A stretch of DNA of 64,000 nt from Eriocheir sinensis (GCF_024679095.1 NC_066567.1:11150719-11214718), one strand, 5' to 3'; shown: positions 34,977-45,984, numbered from the stretch's first letter. Notes: a model not told the origin generated them from the sequence alone. Program-made: numbers and translations.

Positions 34977-35061
34977 GTCCAAACTTTTTCACCTATTGTA
35001 CCCTTTATTACCTCCTCCTGCTGTTACATGCCCCCATGGCTGAGTAAACTCAATTATATTA
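34977..35061. mobile_element. Short hAT-like repeat end (CAGTGTTGTCCAAACTTTTT)
   Basis: The start resembles the CAGTGGTTCCCAAACTTTTT end of hAT/Charlie-type elements. Only about 85 bp remain before the next MITE. Confidence 0.4.
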
Positions 35062-35063
35062 TA

Positions 35064-36495
35064 CAGTGGCACCTCAGGATTCAAACTTAATTGGTTAATT
35101 TGGGCTGTTCAAATTAAGAGTGTTCAAATTAGGAAGCAATTTATCCCATTGAAATTAATGAAGAAAAAATTATCCATTCCAGGCCCCAAAAGCCTCATAT
35201 TTTTCTAACATTTTTATGGGTTTTTGTTGGCGTTTTTTGAGGCTGAAATCCACAGTATCACATTCACCGACCTGGGCTGCGATTGAGAGAGGGAATCGGG
35301 ACTCTCAGAAAGTCCCGAGAGCTCTCAAACATGAGACGCCACAGCACGGGTTGCCCTCTTGGCACGTCCACTCACTCCCGGCTTTGAGAGGTGGAGCGCC
35401 TCCGTGCTGTGAAGACGTCATCAGCAAACATGGCGGCCCAAACAAACACATATAAGTGCTTCCATTGCATTTCACCTCTCTGTGCCACCACACCCACTGC
35501 AGCTTCCTTTTCATCTTCTGTTGCAAGGAGCTCATCGGCCAGGACAGCTTGTGATGCATGTTCAACCGTCATCAGAGAGATCAGCGGACGCCATTTTGCT
35601 GCCAGTGAGACACCGTTAACGCCATTTTGCTGCCAGTGAGACACCGTTAACGCCATTTTGCTGCCAGTGAGACACCGTTAATGCCATTTTGCTGCCAGTG
35701 AGACACCGTTAATGCCATTTTGCTGCCAGTGAGACACCGTTAACGCCATTTTGCTGCCAGTGAGACACCGTTAATGCCATTTTGCTGCCAGTGAGACACC
35801 GTTAACGCCATTTTGCTGCCAGTGAGACACCGTTAACGCCATTTTGCTGCCAGTGAGACACCGTTAATGCCATTTTGCTGCCAGTGAGACACCGTTAACG
35901 CCATTTTGCTGCCAGTGAGACACCGTTAATGCCATTTTGCTGCCAGTGAGACACCGTTAATGCCATTTTGCTGCCAGTGAGACACCGTTAACGCCATTTT
36001 GCTGCCAGTGAGACACCGTTAATGCCATTTTGCTGCCAGTGAGACACCGTTAATGCCATTTTGCTGCCAGTGAGACACCGTTAACGCCATTTTGCTGCCA
36101 GTGAGACACCGTTAACGCCATTTTGCTGCCAGTGAGACACCGTTAACGCCATTTTGCTGCCAGTGAGACACCGTTAACGCCATTTTGCTGCCAGTGAGAC
36201 ACCGTTAACGCCATTTTGCTGCCAGTTAGATGCTGTTACCACAGCAACGACGAGGCTTAACTGAGAGGCGCACAAAAGCGTTTGATAGAGGGTTCCGAGA
36301 GGTCTGGCCTCCCGAGAGCTCCCGACTCGCTCTCTCAAATGCAGCCCTGGCTATACTGGTGGCTTCATCTGCAGCCATTTGTTTGTGTTCCAATTGTGAC
36401 GCACATTCGAATTGGAGGACAAAATTTGTTTGATAAATGTGTTCGAATTGGAAATTGTTCGAATTGAAAAACGTTCGAATCACAAGGTACCACTA
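35064..36495. mobile_element. CAGTGGCACCTCAGGATTC-ended element containing a 31-bp minisatellite
   Basis: The left end CAGTGGCACCTCAGGATTCAAAC follows TA. The right end reads GTTCGAATCACAAGGTACCACTA, its imperfect complement with the last G and the TA mutated. Between them, 35280-35590 is the inverted counterpart of the interior of the CAGTCGTCCC MITEs (TGATGACGTCATC region, AACACATATAAGTGCTTCC). This is followed by 21 units of a 31-bp repeat grown from the CCATTTTGCTGCGAGTGAGAC segment of that interior. Confidence 0.78.
35591..36228. repeat. 31-bp minisatellite, 21 units
   Basis: The unit is CCATTTTGCTGCCAGTGAGA plus CACCGTTAAYG. Unit starts from 35591 to 36211 are exactly 20 x 31 bp apart. 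The only recurrent difference is TTAACG versus TTAATG, a CpG transition. The last unit is divergent (CAGTTAGATGCTGTTACC). The single-copy ancestor is visible inverted at about 15845-15875. Confidence 0.96.
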
Positions 36496-36897
36496 CCACA
36501 GCAGTAACGGAAGTCCAAGGCGTGGAAAGAGGTAAGGCACCCAGAACAAGCCCACGGTTTCTGAGTTAACCCGAGTGAGAGCAGGGCTGGAGCCAGAGTA
36601 GAATCAAGTGTTCAAAGCGAGGCCCAGCCGCTGTCTGACGATGAAGGTGCTGACAGCCCACCAAGTTGCCTCCAACAGCGGGTTGAGCAGCCTCGGTGGT
36701 TCATCGACCGAGGTATCGAACGGCTATTGGCAAACGAGCAGCGGGAGTGTAGCAGGTCGTTCCGGCGCCTCGGTAGTTGTACGGCTTCATGGCTAACAAG
36801 CAGCGGGAGTGTAGCAGCTCGAACAGCAAGATGCGGGCGGGCAACAGGAGTGCCCCAGTCGTTCGCCTGTTAAGTTGGTAGTTGCCTTCACACACTA
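36496..36897. other. Intron interior, no gene recognised
   Basis: A 25-bp phrase (AGCAGCGGGAGTGTAGCAG) occurs twice, at about 36739 and 36800. No family was identified. Confidence 0.35.
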
Positions 36898-37222
36898 CCA
36901 TAGCAGTCATCAGAGTCACTGTCACTTTGATTCACCCGCGCTCTACTTCCACCTGGAGCAGAGGAGCTGCTTGACACGTCACGAGACATGACAGATGTAT
37001 TCCGAACAAAAGTGGAAAATGATCTGTGACTTTTGGTAGGGCGCGCTGGAGACGAATGAGAGTGTGTACGGATGCCATAAGCCTCCACCATTCTTCTGAG
37101 TCAAGAACTGGCGGTATATTTGAAACGTAGGGAGCGTAGAGTGTGATGATTATATATATGATCCCCGTACAGGTGGGGCGTGTGGTAGCACACTTATATA
37201 TACAATTGCCTTAATGTAAGGG
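36898..37222 (-). pseudogene. 5' end fragment of the piggyBac-like element (second copy)
   Basis: It ends GTAATGTAAGGG-like (TTAATGTAAGGG) at 37222 next to TTAA (37223-37226). Inward on the minus strand it matches the right part of 44448-46209, including the start SVMSRDVSSSSSAPGGSRARVNQSDSDSDDCY. Sequence left of 36898 no longer matches, so only the 5' terminus and the acidic N-terminal coding start remain. Confidence 0.72.
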
Positions 37223-37226
37223 TTAA

Positions 37227-37467
37227 TATTTTAGCTCCCCATGTGTTTTTTTCACCTTACACTTCAAATTTTTCCCATTTTACATTTTTACAGTTGAAGT
37301 CCCGTGCTAGAATCACATTCCTGCTATTTCTAATGATGTCCTCTAACGTTTTACTTGCACCTTTTAACAGATTGTTATACATTTTGTTAGTCCAGCTGCT
37401 GTGTGTGGGGGCACATACGTCGCCATTACTGTCAGTTATTCACTGCATTTCAACTGTAACAGAACAC
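37227..37467 (-). pseudogene. CR1-like endonuclease fragment (possibly the missing 5' part of A4)
   Basis: In one minus-strand frame: SWTNKMYNNLLKG, LEDIIRNSRNVILARDFNCKNVKWEKFEV. This equals the family-A stretch around PPKTNSW ... ILMGDFNCKEVSWENW, with GDFN changed to RDFN. It ends precisely at the TTAA where the piggyBac-like fragment begins. Confidence 0.65.
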
Positions 37468-37471
37468 TTAG

Positions 37472-37713
37472 ACCCTTCACTCCAGCGACACCGACGTCAT
37501 ATCTGATGGCGTCACCGTTAGTCCTCTTCTAAACCTCTTAATCCTCTTCCATTTCCTCTTAATCCTCTTCTAAACCTCTTAAGAGGAAATGGAAGAGGAT
37601 TAAGAGGAATTTAGAGGAGGATTGAGAGGTTTAGAAGAGGATTAATTCTCTTCCATTTCCTCTTGACCCTTTCCATACTGTGACGCCGACGTCTGCGTCA
37701 CGGATGGAAAGGG
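37472..37713 (-). mobile_element. TTAA-type MITE with CT-rich palindromic interior
   Basis: The right end GTCACGGATGGAAAGGG is followed by TTAA (37714-37717). The left end ACCCTTCACTCCAGCGACACCGACG follows TTAG. The interior is an approximately 130-bp palindrome of CCTCTTCTAAACCTCTTAA words. The right half matches 5629-5759 in reverse orientation. Confidence 0.72.
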
Positions 37714-37762
37714 TTAAAATTTCCGTATTATCTGGTCCTGCTCTCTTTTTTAACACTTTTAA

Positions 37763-38588
37763 CCCTTTCCTTGCTAAGCGCTCGCAACGAGACTATCCCC
37801 TCAGGCGCGCTCGGGCACCCCAGCAGGGGAAGGGAATCACTTTTAACCGCTGTATCTCAAAAACTATTCATCACAGCTACAAAACAAAATCACCACTGGA
37901 AAAAGGAGGCCAAGATCTATAAGATTCGGTTATGTAAGCCTCTCCTGCGAACGTACAGGCACGTTCAGGGGGTAGTATTTCTGTGAGTGCAACTGGCGCT
38001 TGCAGCGAGCTTTTAGCACCACCAGCAAATGACGCCAGTACTTGCTCTTTTAACCTCTGTATCTCAAAAACTATTCATCACAGCTATAAACAAAAAAACC
38101 ACTGGAAAGAGGAGGCCAAGATCTATACGATTCGGTAATGTAAGCCTCTCCTGCGAAAGTACAGGCACGTTCAGGGGGTGTTGCCTGTGAAGATGTACAT
38201 TTATACGTGCGCGACGGTCAGCCGTAAGGCAACTACTGTAGATCTCTTGATGATGGGGTGCTGGCAGGGCAGTATTGCCAACTGCAAAATTTACAACTAT
38301 TTGGTCAAAATATCAGTCAGGTGATAGGTGAAGCTATACAAAAATGCCGCTATATTAGTCAACAACATCCACCAGTTGCTCGTCCGTAGATTTCCCGTGC
38401 TGGGCTGATATGATTTTCCACCAAATTTAGTGAAGAACTCACTCAATTGGCAATCCTGTGTTGTGAGAAATATTGTTGGAACACTCTCATACGCGGGAGA
38501 TTTGAGTGCGGCTGGAGCTCGCAGCAAGTGTTTAGCACCACCAGCAAATACGCCTAACGCTCGCTGCCAGCGTTTAGCAATGAAAGGG
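37763..38588. mobile_element. TTAA-type (piggyBac-like) MITE, CCCTTTCCTTGC ends, copy 1
   Basis: TTAA lies on both sides (37759-37762, 38589-38592). Ends: CCCTTTCCTTGCTAAGCGCTCGC and GCGTTTAGCAATGAAAGGG. An internal segment of about 140 bp (TGTATCTCAAAAACTATTCATC ... GTACAGGCACGTTCAGGGGGT) occurs twice in tandem (about 37850-37980 and 38055-38180). Copy 2 at 51263-51874 has it once. Confidence 0.85.
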
Positions 38589-38592
38589 TTAA

Positions 38593-38823
38593 GAGTTGAC
38601 TTCCTCAGGAGCCCTTGTAAAGTGGAGTTTGAATAAGTAAAACAGAATCACAAGAAAATATTGTATGTCAAGGAGTTTGATCCATGTTCATGCAGGGAAA
38701 ACATGTAGAGAAAGAAAGGATTCACTTTTCTTGCATTCTATTCTTCTAAAAGCATAATTTATCTCATCTGAAACACTAAGTATTTACAGGCAGCCCAGCC
38801 TTCCAGACAACAGCCTTGCTCAC
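38593..38823. other. Intron sequence, no gene recognised
   Basis: Short unique stretch between the MITE and the donor of exon 38824-39004. Confidence 0.4.
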
Positions 38824-39004
38824 CTTCCTGTACTCTCCCCCAAGCCCAGGGTCATCCTGCCGCTGGGCGAGGCGAGTGGTGGCCTCTGTGTATGCCTGAG
38901 GGTGCACAGTCTCCACTGCCCTCACTGCCCTACCCACGGCTGCCAACAGGCTCGGGGCAGACTGCAGGGCGCTGAGATGGGTGCGCACTGCTTCATACAG
39001 TGAC
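38824..39004 (-). CDS. HEATR1: HEATR1 exon
   Basis: The 181-nt exon has acceptor CTTCTCCCCACGTCCAG and donor TACAGGAAG|GTGAGC. The first base completes TGG with the TG that ends exon 39205-39327; the exon then encodes 60 codons: SLYEAVRTHLSALQSAPSLL, AAVGRAVRAVETVHPQAYTE, ATTRLAQRQDDPGLGGEYRK. The central helix fits human LIRLLESKYPRTLDVVLEEHL as remembered. Confidence 0.85.
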
Positions 39005-39204
39005 CTGGACGTGGGGAGAAGTGAGGGAGTGTTACCATGATCATTTACCTCACCATCATTACTGATACTTTTATTGCCACTTTGATCTGGTATTTCCATA
39101 ATGCCAGGTTTTCAACACACAATAAAATTTCATGACTTTGAGTAGCAAAAGTCTTCCTGTGTTCTGATTAGTGACTTTTTATGCCACTTTGCATGCTTAC
39201 TCAC

Positions 39205-39327
39205 CACATAACCTTGGCAGCATCTGAGTCAGAGAGTGGGAGGGAGAACAGTTCATCCATAAACTTGTCAAATTTAACAATGGTCTTTTCTTTCCGAAGT
39301 GTTTCCTCCTCTCCCCCAGTGAGGTAC
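39205..39327 (-). CDS. HEATR1: HEATR1 exon
   Basis: The 123-nt exon has acceptor TGAACCTTTTGCAG and donor TATGTG|GTGAGTAAG. It begins with one base that completes an AGG codon from the 30-nt exon and ends with TG that joins to form Trp. It encodes YLTGGEEETLRKEKTIVKFD, then KFMDELFSLPLSDSDAAKVM. The TGGEEE turn fits human VTGEETEG as remembered. The 200-bp intron to the next exon is one of two short introns in the window. Confidence 0.83.
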
Positions 39328-39505
39328 CTGCAAAAGGTTCACAGAGATTTACATACAAAAACAGATCACAAACACCAAACAATCCATACAAAGTGGTTTA
39401 TTTTATGCATACTTGGGTTCGCCCCCATCCCCTGGAGGGAAGTTCCCGTGAGGGAGCAAGGCATCAGAGATAGAGATAAATAGATAGATGAAAATGTCCG
39501 CAAAC

Positions 39506-39535
39506 CTTGACGCCATGAAGGCAGGGGCATCAATC
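39506..39535 (-). CDS. HEATR1: HEATR1 30-nt microexon
   Basis: A 30-nt exon with acceptor TTATTTTTCTCATAG and donor GCGTCAAG|GTTTGC. One base, nine codons (IDAPAFMAS) and two bases give phases that match both neighbours (AG|G before, AG|G after, both Arg). Without it, exons 52226-52425 and 39205-39327 would also join in frame, so it could be optional. It lies 178 bp upstream (gene sense) of the next exon. Confidence 0.65.
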
Positions 39536-40148
39536 CTATGAGAAAAATAACAGTTTGTTCAGGGTTCGTCTACTTGCCCACGCCTCCTGTGTCTTGCTCC
39601 CTGGTACGTTTGTTTAGTATTCTAGTCTCTGGTTCATGGGTTTAGCGGCAGTACTCAACCTCAAAAAGGCAATCAGGAGCCTGCAAGAGGCAGCTCCTGT
39701 AAACCTAACCCCACCAAACCTCACTATCCATTAATTTATCTAACCTCATCTACAGTAGAATGTATCTGTCTAATGACACCTTCAACATGACTGCCAAGCC
39801 TGTTTGACTCATCCAGCACTCTATTAGTAAACCAATTCTTCCCTATGTCTTGCCCATGTTGAATATGAATTTACCCAAATTAAACCCACTGATACCATTG
39901 GATGCTGCTTCCTGGCCACCCCCATAGGAGGGGACCAGATGCCAAAGAGGCTTCAGTGTTATATAAAATAAACGCTGGTTTGCCTTCGTTTGTCATTCTT
40001 ACCCCAACATGTGTAAAATTTTACTTCAGCAAATCATTCCTCTGCTAGAGGTCGCTTCCACTTGAGATGCGCTGCGCTGCCTCACACTGTCAGTTGTTGC
40101 GTGAACACCGCGTTGATCAGACACAGTACCTGCTGGTCTGTTGTTTTT
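39536..40148. other. Intron interior with a LINE 3'-end-like segment
   Basis: 39690-39900 reads CCATTAATTTATCTAACCTC ... CAGCACTCTATTAGTAAACC, then AATTCTTCCC, the style of the reverse complement of a CR1/L2 C-terminal coding tail. Identification is tentative and no open frame remains. Confidence 0.35.
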
Positions 40149-42999
40149 CCCGTTATCCGAGATAAGAGTGGGCAGTACCCCATCCCATTATCCGAGATAA
40201 GAGCGGGCAGCACCCCATCCCGTTATCCGAGATAGGAGTGGGCAGTACCCCATCCCGTTATCCAAGATAAGAGCGGGCAGCACCCCATCCCGTTATCCGA
40301 GATAGGAGTGGGCAGTACCCCATCCCATTATCCGAGATAAGAGCGGGCAGTACCCCATCCCATTATCCGAGATAAGAGCGGGCAGTACCCCATCCCATTA
40401 TCCGAGATAAGAGCGGGCAGTACCCCATCCCATTATCCGAGATAGGAGTGGGCAGTACCCCATCCCATTATCCGAGATAGGAGTGGGCAGTACCCCATCC
40501 CATTATCCGAGATAAGAGCGGGCAGTACCCCATCCCATTATCCGAGATAGGAGTGGGCAGTACCCCATCCCATTATCCAAGATAAGAGTGGGCAGCACCC
40601 CATCCCGTTATCCGAGATAGGAGTGGGCAGTACCCCATCCCATTATCCGAGATAAGAGCGGGAAGCACCCAATCCCGTTATCCGAGATAGGAGTGGGCAG
40701 TACCCCATCCCGTTATCCGAGATAGGAGTGGGCAGTACCCCATCCCGTTATCCGAGATAAGAGCGGGCAGCACCCCATCCCGTTATCCGAGATAGGAGTG
40801 GGCAGTACCCCATCCCATTATCCGAGATAAGAGCGGGCAGTACCCCATCCCATTATCCGAGATAGGAGTGGGCAGTACCCCATCCCATTATCCGAGATAA
40901 GAGCAGGCAGTACCCCATCCCATTATCCGAGATAGGAGTGGGCAGTACCCCATCCCATTATCCGAGATAGGAGTGGGCAGTACCCCATCCCATTATCCGA
41001 GATAAGAGCAGGCAGTACCCCATCCCATTATCCGAGATAGGAGTGGGCAGTACCCCATCCCATTATCCGAGATAAGAGTGGGCACCACCCCATCCCATTA
41101 TCCGAGATAGGAGTGGGCAGTACCCCATCCCATTATCCGAGATAAGAGTGGGCAGTACCCCATCCCGTTATCCGAGATAGGAGTGGGCAGTACCCCATCC
41201 CATTATCCAAGATAAGAGTGGGCAGTACCCCATCCCGTTATCCGAGATAGGAGTGGGCAGTACCCCATCCCATTATCCGAGATAAGAGCGGGCAGTACCC
41301 CATCCCATTATCCGAGATAGGAGTGGGCAGTACCCCATCCCATTATCCGAGATAGGAGTGGGCAGTACCCCATCCCATTATCCGAGATAGGAGTGGGCAG
41401 TACCCCATCCCATTATCCGAGATAAGAGCGGGCAGTACCCCATCCCATTATCCGAGATAGGAGTGGGCAGTACCCCATCCCATTATCCGAGATAAGAGTG
41501 GGCAGCACCCCATCCCGTTATCCGAGATAGGAGTGGGCAGTACCCCATCCCATTATCCGAGATAAGAGCGGGCAGTACCCCATCCCATTATCCGAGATAG
41601 GAGTGGGCAGTACCCCATCCCATTATCCAAGATAAGAGTGGGCAGCACCCCATCCCGTTATCCGAGATAGGAGTGGGCAGTACCCCATCCCGTTATCCGA
41701 GATAGGAGTGGGCAGCACCCCATCCCGTTATCTGAGATAGGAGTGGGCAGCACCCCATCCCGTTATCTGAGATAGGAGTGGGCAGCACCCCATCCCGTTA
41801 TCTGAGATAGGAGTGGGCAGCACCCCATCCCGTTATCTGAGATAGGAGTGGCAGCACCCATCCGTTATCTGAGATAGGAGTGGGCAGCACCCCATCCCAT
41901 TATCTGAGATAGGAGTGGGCAGCACCCCATCCCGTTATCCATGATATGAGTGGGCAGCACCCCATCCCGTTATCTGAGATAGGAGTGGGCAGCACCCCAT
42001 CCCGTTATCTGAGATAGGAGTGGGCAGCACCCCATCCCGTTATCTGAGATAGGAGTGGGCAGTACCCCATCCCGTTATCCGAGATAGGAGTGGGCAGTAC
42101 CCCATCCCGTTATCCATGATAGGAGTGGGCAGTACTCCATCCCGTTATCCGAGATAGGAGTGGGCAGTACTCCATCCCGTTATCCGAGATAGGAGTGGGC
42201 AGTACTCCATCCCGTTATCCGAGATAGGAGTGGGCAGTACTCCATCCCGTTATCTGAGTTAGGAGTGGGCAGTACTCCATCCCGTTATCCGAGCGCGGAG
42301 TGGGCAGTACTCCATCCCGTTATCCGAGATAGGAGTGGGCAGTACTCCATCCCGTTATCTGAGATAGGAGTGGGCAGTACTCCATCCCGTTATCCGAGAT
42401 AGGAGTGGGCAGTACCCCATCCCGTTATCTGAGATAGGAGTGGGCAGTACTCCATCCCGTTATCCGAGATAGGAGTGGGCAGTACCCATCCGTTATCTGA
42501 GATAGGAGGGCAGCACCCCATCCCGTGATCCGAGATAGGCGTGGGCAGTACACCATCCCGTTATCCGAGATAGGAGTGGGCAGTACTCCATCCCGTTATC
42601 TGAGATAGGAGTGGGCAGTACTCCATCCCGTTATCCGAGATAGGAGTGGGCAGTACCCCATCCCGTTATCTGAGATAGGAGTGGGCAGTACTCCATCCCG
42701 TTATCCGAGATAGGAGTGGGCAGTACTCCATCCCGTTATCCGAGATAGGAGTGGGCAGTACTCCATCCCGTTATCCGAGATAGGAGTGGGCAGTACTCCA
42801 TCCCGTTATCTGAGATAGGAGTGGGCAGCACCCCATCCCGTTATCCGAGATAGGAGTGGGCAGTACCCCATCCCGTTATCCGAGATAGGAGTGGGCAGTA
42901 CCCCATCCCGTTATCCGAGATAGGAGTGGGCAGTACCCCATCCCGTTATCCATGATAGGAGTGGGCAGTACCCCATCCCGTTATCCGTGATAGGAGCAG
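40149..42999. repeat. 35-bp minisatellite, about 81 units
   Basis: The unit is CCATCCCRTTATCYGAGATA plus RGAGYGGGCAGYACC. About 2.85 kb, with a few 1-3 bp slips (for example near 41850 and 42485). Recurrent differences are CCCG/CCCA, TCCGAG/TCTGAG/TCCAAG and GAGCGGG/GAGTGGG/GAGCAGG (all CpG transitions), plus AGATAA/AGATAG, CAGCACC/CAGTACC and TACCCC/TACTCC (not CpG). The left part is dominated by CCCATTATCCG and the right part by CCCGTTATC. Confidence 0.97.
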
Positions 43000-43537
43000 G
43001 TGGCCTAACGATTTACAGTTTACTGGAGAGCTTGGTTTATTCCCCGTGATCCTTTGGGAGCGGGTTAAGTGCCCCGTTGGAAAGGCTGCTGGCCACCTGT
43101 TCCTTTACTTCACACACGCCGGCTGGGGCCGCCGGCATGTCCTCATCGGATGATTGCCGCCTCTCTGGCCAGAGTGCAGGCAAGACACGTTCCTCCTCTC
43201 GAGTTTTGGACACTTCGGCGCAGCTGGCCGTTTCCTCCTACCTCTCATGCCTCCACACATGATGAAAGTAATGCTGCTACTTTAGCCATGATTTTCAGTG
43301 CTATTGCAGACCTGAGGGGTGACATGGACAAGCTTAAACAAGAGAGACAGCCTGTGAGTGCTAGTGCTGTCCCTGGGACAGTGTCGGCCCCCTCTTGTTC
43401 TGGGGTTGCCTCTACTGCTGGTGCTCAGCTGCCTCTGTCCAGTAATGCTGAGTTTTCTGTTTTTAGCTCTCAAAATGTAAAATAAACACAGTAACGTGTG
43501 GAAGGGCACTGTGGAATGCGCATGGCACACCTTTTAC
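43000..43537 (+). pseudogene. Gag/ORF1-like fragment downstream of the 35-bp array
   Basis: Two plus-strand frames joined by a frameshift near 43240 give MSSSDDCRLSGQSAGKTRSS, then THDESNAATLAMIFSAIADLRGDMDKLKQE and a Ser/Ala/Pro-rich end with a stop at about 43483. The Ser-rich start followed by a short MDKLKQE coiled helix resembles the ORF1/gag-like start of a retroelement, perhaps of the DIRS or LTR class. It directly follows the 35-bp array. No pol domain follows before a MITE end at 43538. Confidence 0.4.
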
Positions 43538-43984
43538 AGTAATCCCTCGATATACCGGACTAAAAGGGAAGGAACTTAGTCCGTTAATGTCGAAAGTCTG
43601 ATGCATAGTATGTGTGCCTACTGTATTTCCCTACCAAACACTGTACAGTGTGATATGCTTGCTGTAACACCCAAAATGCCCCCTTATCACACTCAGAGAA
43701 AATTGGGGGACTCTTGCAAAGTCGCTCAACCATTATCCCAAAAAATGTGGGTGGTTTTGGTTCATTTGTCAGCCGCTCAACCCGCTGCGGGTGAGGGGTT
43801 GATCCAAACCACATAGTCAATGAGCTGAGCACACCCCAACATGGCTAATAACTACAACAGCTCCCTCAGCAGCTCCTGTAAGTGACCATTTACCAAAGAC
43901 AGCAATCACTGTTGAAAGAAACAGTCCAAGAAGGTAAGAAGGTGCAACAAAACCAACACTGGCCACACCCACATAGCTATGCTG
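43538..43984. mobile_element. CAGTAATCCCTCGATATACCGG-type MITE remnant and adjoining repeat
   Basis: Starts at TA with CAGTAATCCCTCGATATACC. Only the left part is recognisable. 43820-43945 is the dispersed repeat shared with 9450-9590. Confidence 0.5.
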
Positions 43985-43989
43985 CCTCC

Positions 43990-44443
43990 TTTGTTCACAA
44001 ACTCTATCAAACTGTTCTCTCCGTTGGGCTCCTCCAGTCACAACCTTATTTCTGTATCCTGTCCTTTCGCTCCTGTACACCCCTGGACCCACCGAAGAGG
44101 CGGTGCTTCTGGCATTTTGCTTCTGCTCGGTGGGACAACCTGAGGATGTACTTTTTCAATTTCCCGTGGAATGATTACTGCTTCCAGGATAGAGACCCCT
44201 CTGTGTGTGCCCAGCACATCACAGAGGTGATTGTCTCTGGAATGGAGGCATATATTCCACATACTTTCTCTACTCCTCATGCTAAAAAGCCTTGGCTTAA
44301 TCACACTTGTTCTCATGCTATCAAAGATAGAGAAGCAGCTCACAAAAGGTACCAGAGCTTTCGCACTCCTGCTAACCATGACCTTTACATTTCTGCCTGG
44401 AATCATGCCAAATCTATTCTCTGACTTACCAAAAACTTTTTCA
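43990..44443 (+). pseudogene. B2 endonuclease C-terminus and linker start
   Basis: After a frameshifted SPLGSSSHN block, the open part reads [78 protein letters not shown] and YISAWNHAKSIL. There is a TGA where related copies have a sense codon, then LTKNFFI up to the TTAA at 44444-44447. Nearly colinear with B1. Confidence 0.85.
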
Positions 44444-44677
44444 TTAACCCTTAGAGTACGGGTGGGGATATATTTCTCTGGATGCTGTGCACGGGGAAAA
44501 TTTAGACATTTAAAAGAGGTGGAAATGGTGTCTTTCTTCTTTGTAATAAATTTATAATCATCTAGTATATATGGTGGTGTAATAAAACTTCTCTCCTAGT
44601 AATAATAAAAAAGTTATGACAGCCGAAAATACTGCGCATTTTCTTGTGGCCGTGACGCGTCGCGTAGAAGCACCCCA

Positions 44678-44679
<2 letters not shown>

Positions 44680-44763
<84 letters not shown>

Positions 44764-44779
44764 CTCAAGTGTAGCAATA

Positions 44780-44823
<44 letters not shown>
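44680..44823. repeat. (CT)n then (GA)n microsatellites
   Basis: 82 bp of CT and 41 bp of GA separated by about 20 bp, so the pair can fold on itself. Confidence 0.95.
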
Positions 44824-44827
<4 letters not shown>

Positions 44828-45397
44828 ACAACTACAATACGAGTTTGTTACTCGTAGCAGAGTTATGACAGCTTGACTCTTAGTAAGGTCATGGGTAACC
44901 CTCACTGATTTATACAAAGGGCTGGCACGCAAGTTTTTGATGTTTTTGAATAAAGGCAGTCCCAGCATTGCTTCCCTGCCGGTAAGATGTTTCTCAGCTC
45001 TCCTGCTCCACAAAACATGTAATACTAAACAAATTTTATCATAGTTGGCTTTCTTTCTTTTTATTTGTTTCTCAGCCATGGGTGAAGTACAGGAGCTGAG
45101 GCAGCTCATCAAGCAACTCAAGCAAGCTAGTGAGACGGTCTGAAGGCACCGGGTTGCTGGTCGCTACGTAATCAAAGGCGGCAAATTGAAACTGATATTG
45201 GACATGCCGCCTCACCGGGTGCCTCCGAACAAGTGCCCACCCGCCAAAAAAACAAAGATGAAGAAAAACACCCGTATGCCCCCGCCCAGGTGTACTCTCT
45301 CCCCCCCCACACACACACAAAAAAAAAGATGAATAAAGATAAATAAAAAGTAAAGATGCTAAAGCACAAAAAAAGACAAAAAAGTTAGTGATGTGCC

Positions 45398-45400
<3 letters not shown>

Positions 45401-45471
<71 letters not shown>

Positions 45472-45494
45472 AGCGATAAGACACCCTTGTTTAT

Positions 45495-45570
<76 letters not shown>
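45401..45570. repeat. Two (CT)n microsatellites
   Basis: Two CT blocks (45401-45468 and 45498-45570) separated by 29 bp of AAAAGCGATAAGACACCC-type sequence. Confidence 0.95.
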
Positions 45571-45574
<4 letters not shown>

Positions 45575-45679
45575 ACTGAGTCAAAATTTTCCATTTTATG
45601 ACATACAATATATGTATATCTGCACTAACACATTATGTATGTACACACACACACACACACACACACAACTGAGAGAAAT

Positions 45680-45984
45680 AGGCATTCCTTGTCAACCCAG
45701 TGAGAGGAGCGCCCTCTTGATGCAGTAATCCTAGATCGTGAGGAAATACGGCCACGCCTCCGTCTTGAAGAACTCGGGGCAGGGGGAGGGAGAGGCTGCG
45801 AGGCAGGCGGTGTATCACTATCACTGCTTCGTTGACTAATGTCTCCAAAATCAGATAGCCAGTCACTATCACTAGTATCTCTGTCAGTGTCACTAACATA
45901 GAAGTCATCAGAGTCACTGTCACCTTGATTCGCCCGCGCTCTCCCGCCCGGAGCGGAAGAACTGCTTGACGCGTCACCTGACAT
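45680..45984 (-). pseudogene. piggyBac-like transposase N-terminus
   Basis: The minus-strand frame begins MSGDASSSSSAPGGRARANQ, continues with GDSDSDDFYVSDTDRDTSDSDW and LSDFGDISQRSSDSDTPPAS, then a Pro-rich and Arg-rich stretch (SSSRRRRGRISSRSR). Acidic/Ser-rich N-termini of this kind precede the DDD catalytic domain in piggyBac transposases. The catalytic domain is absent here; the frame runs into a CA repeat at about 45640-45667. Confidence 0.65.

Noticed and set aside
36226..36483. Minus-strand frame ATSIARAAFERASRELSGGQ
   Set aside because: Reading of the MITE terminal region; composition follows the inverted repeat, no family recognised.
37480..38590. Coding gene across the TTAA MITEs
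   Set aside because: Short frames only, no domain, and terminal repeats account for the whole stretch.
40149..42999. CRISPR-like array of 35-bp repeats
   Set aside because: Units are directly adjacent with no unique spacers, and the context is eukaryotic; it is a minisatellite.
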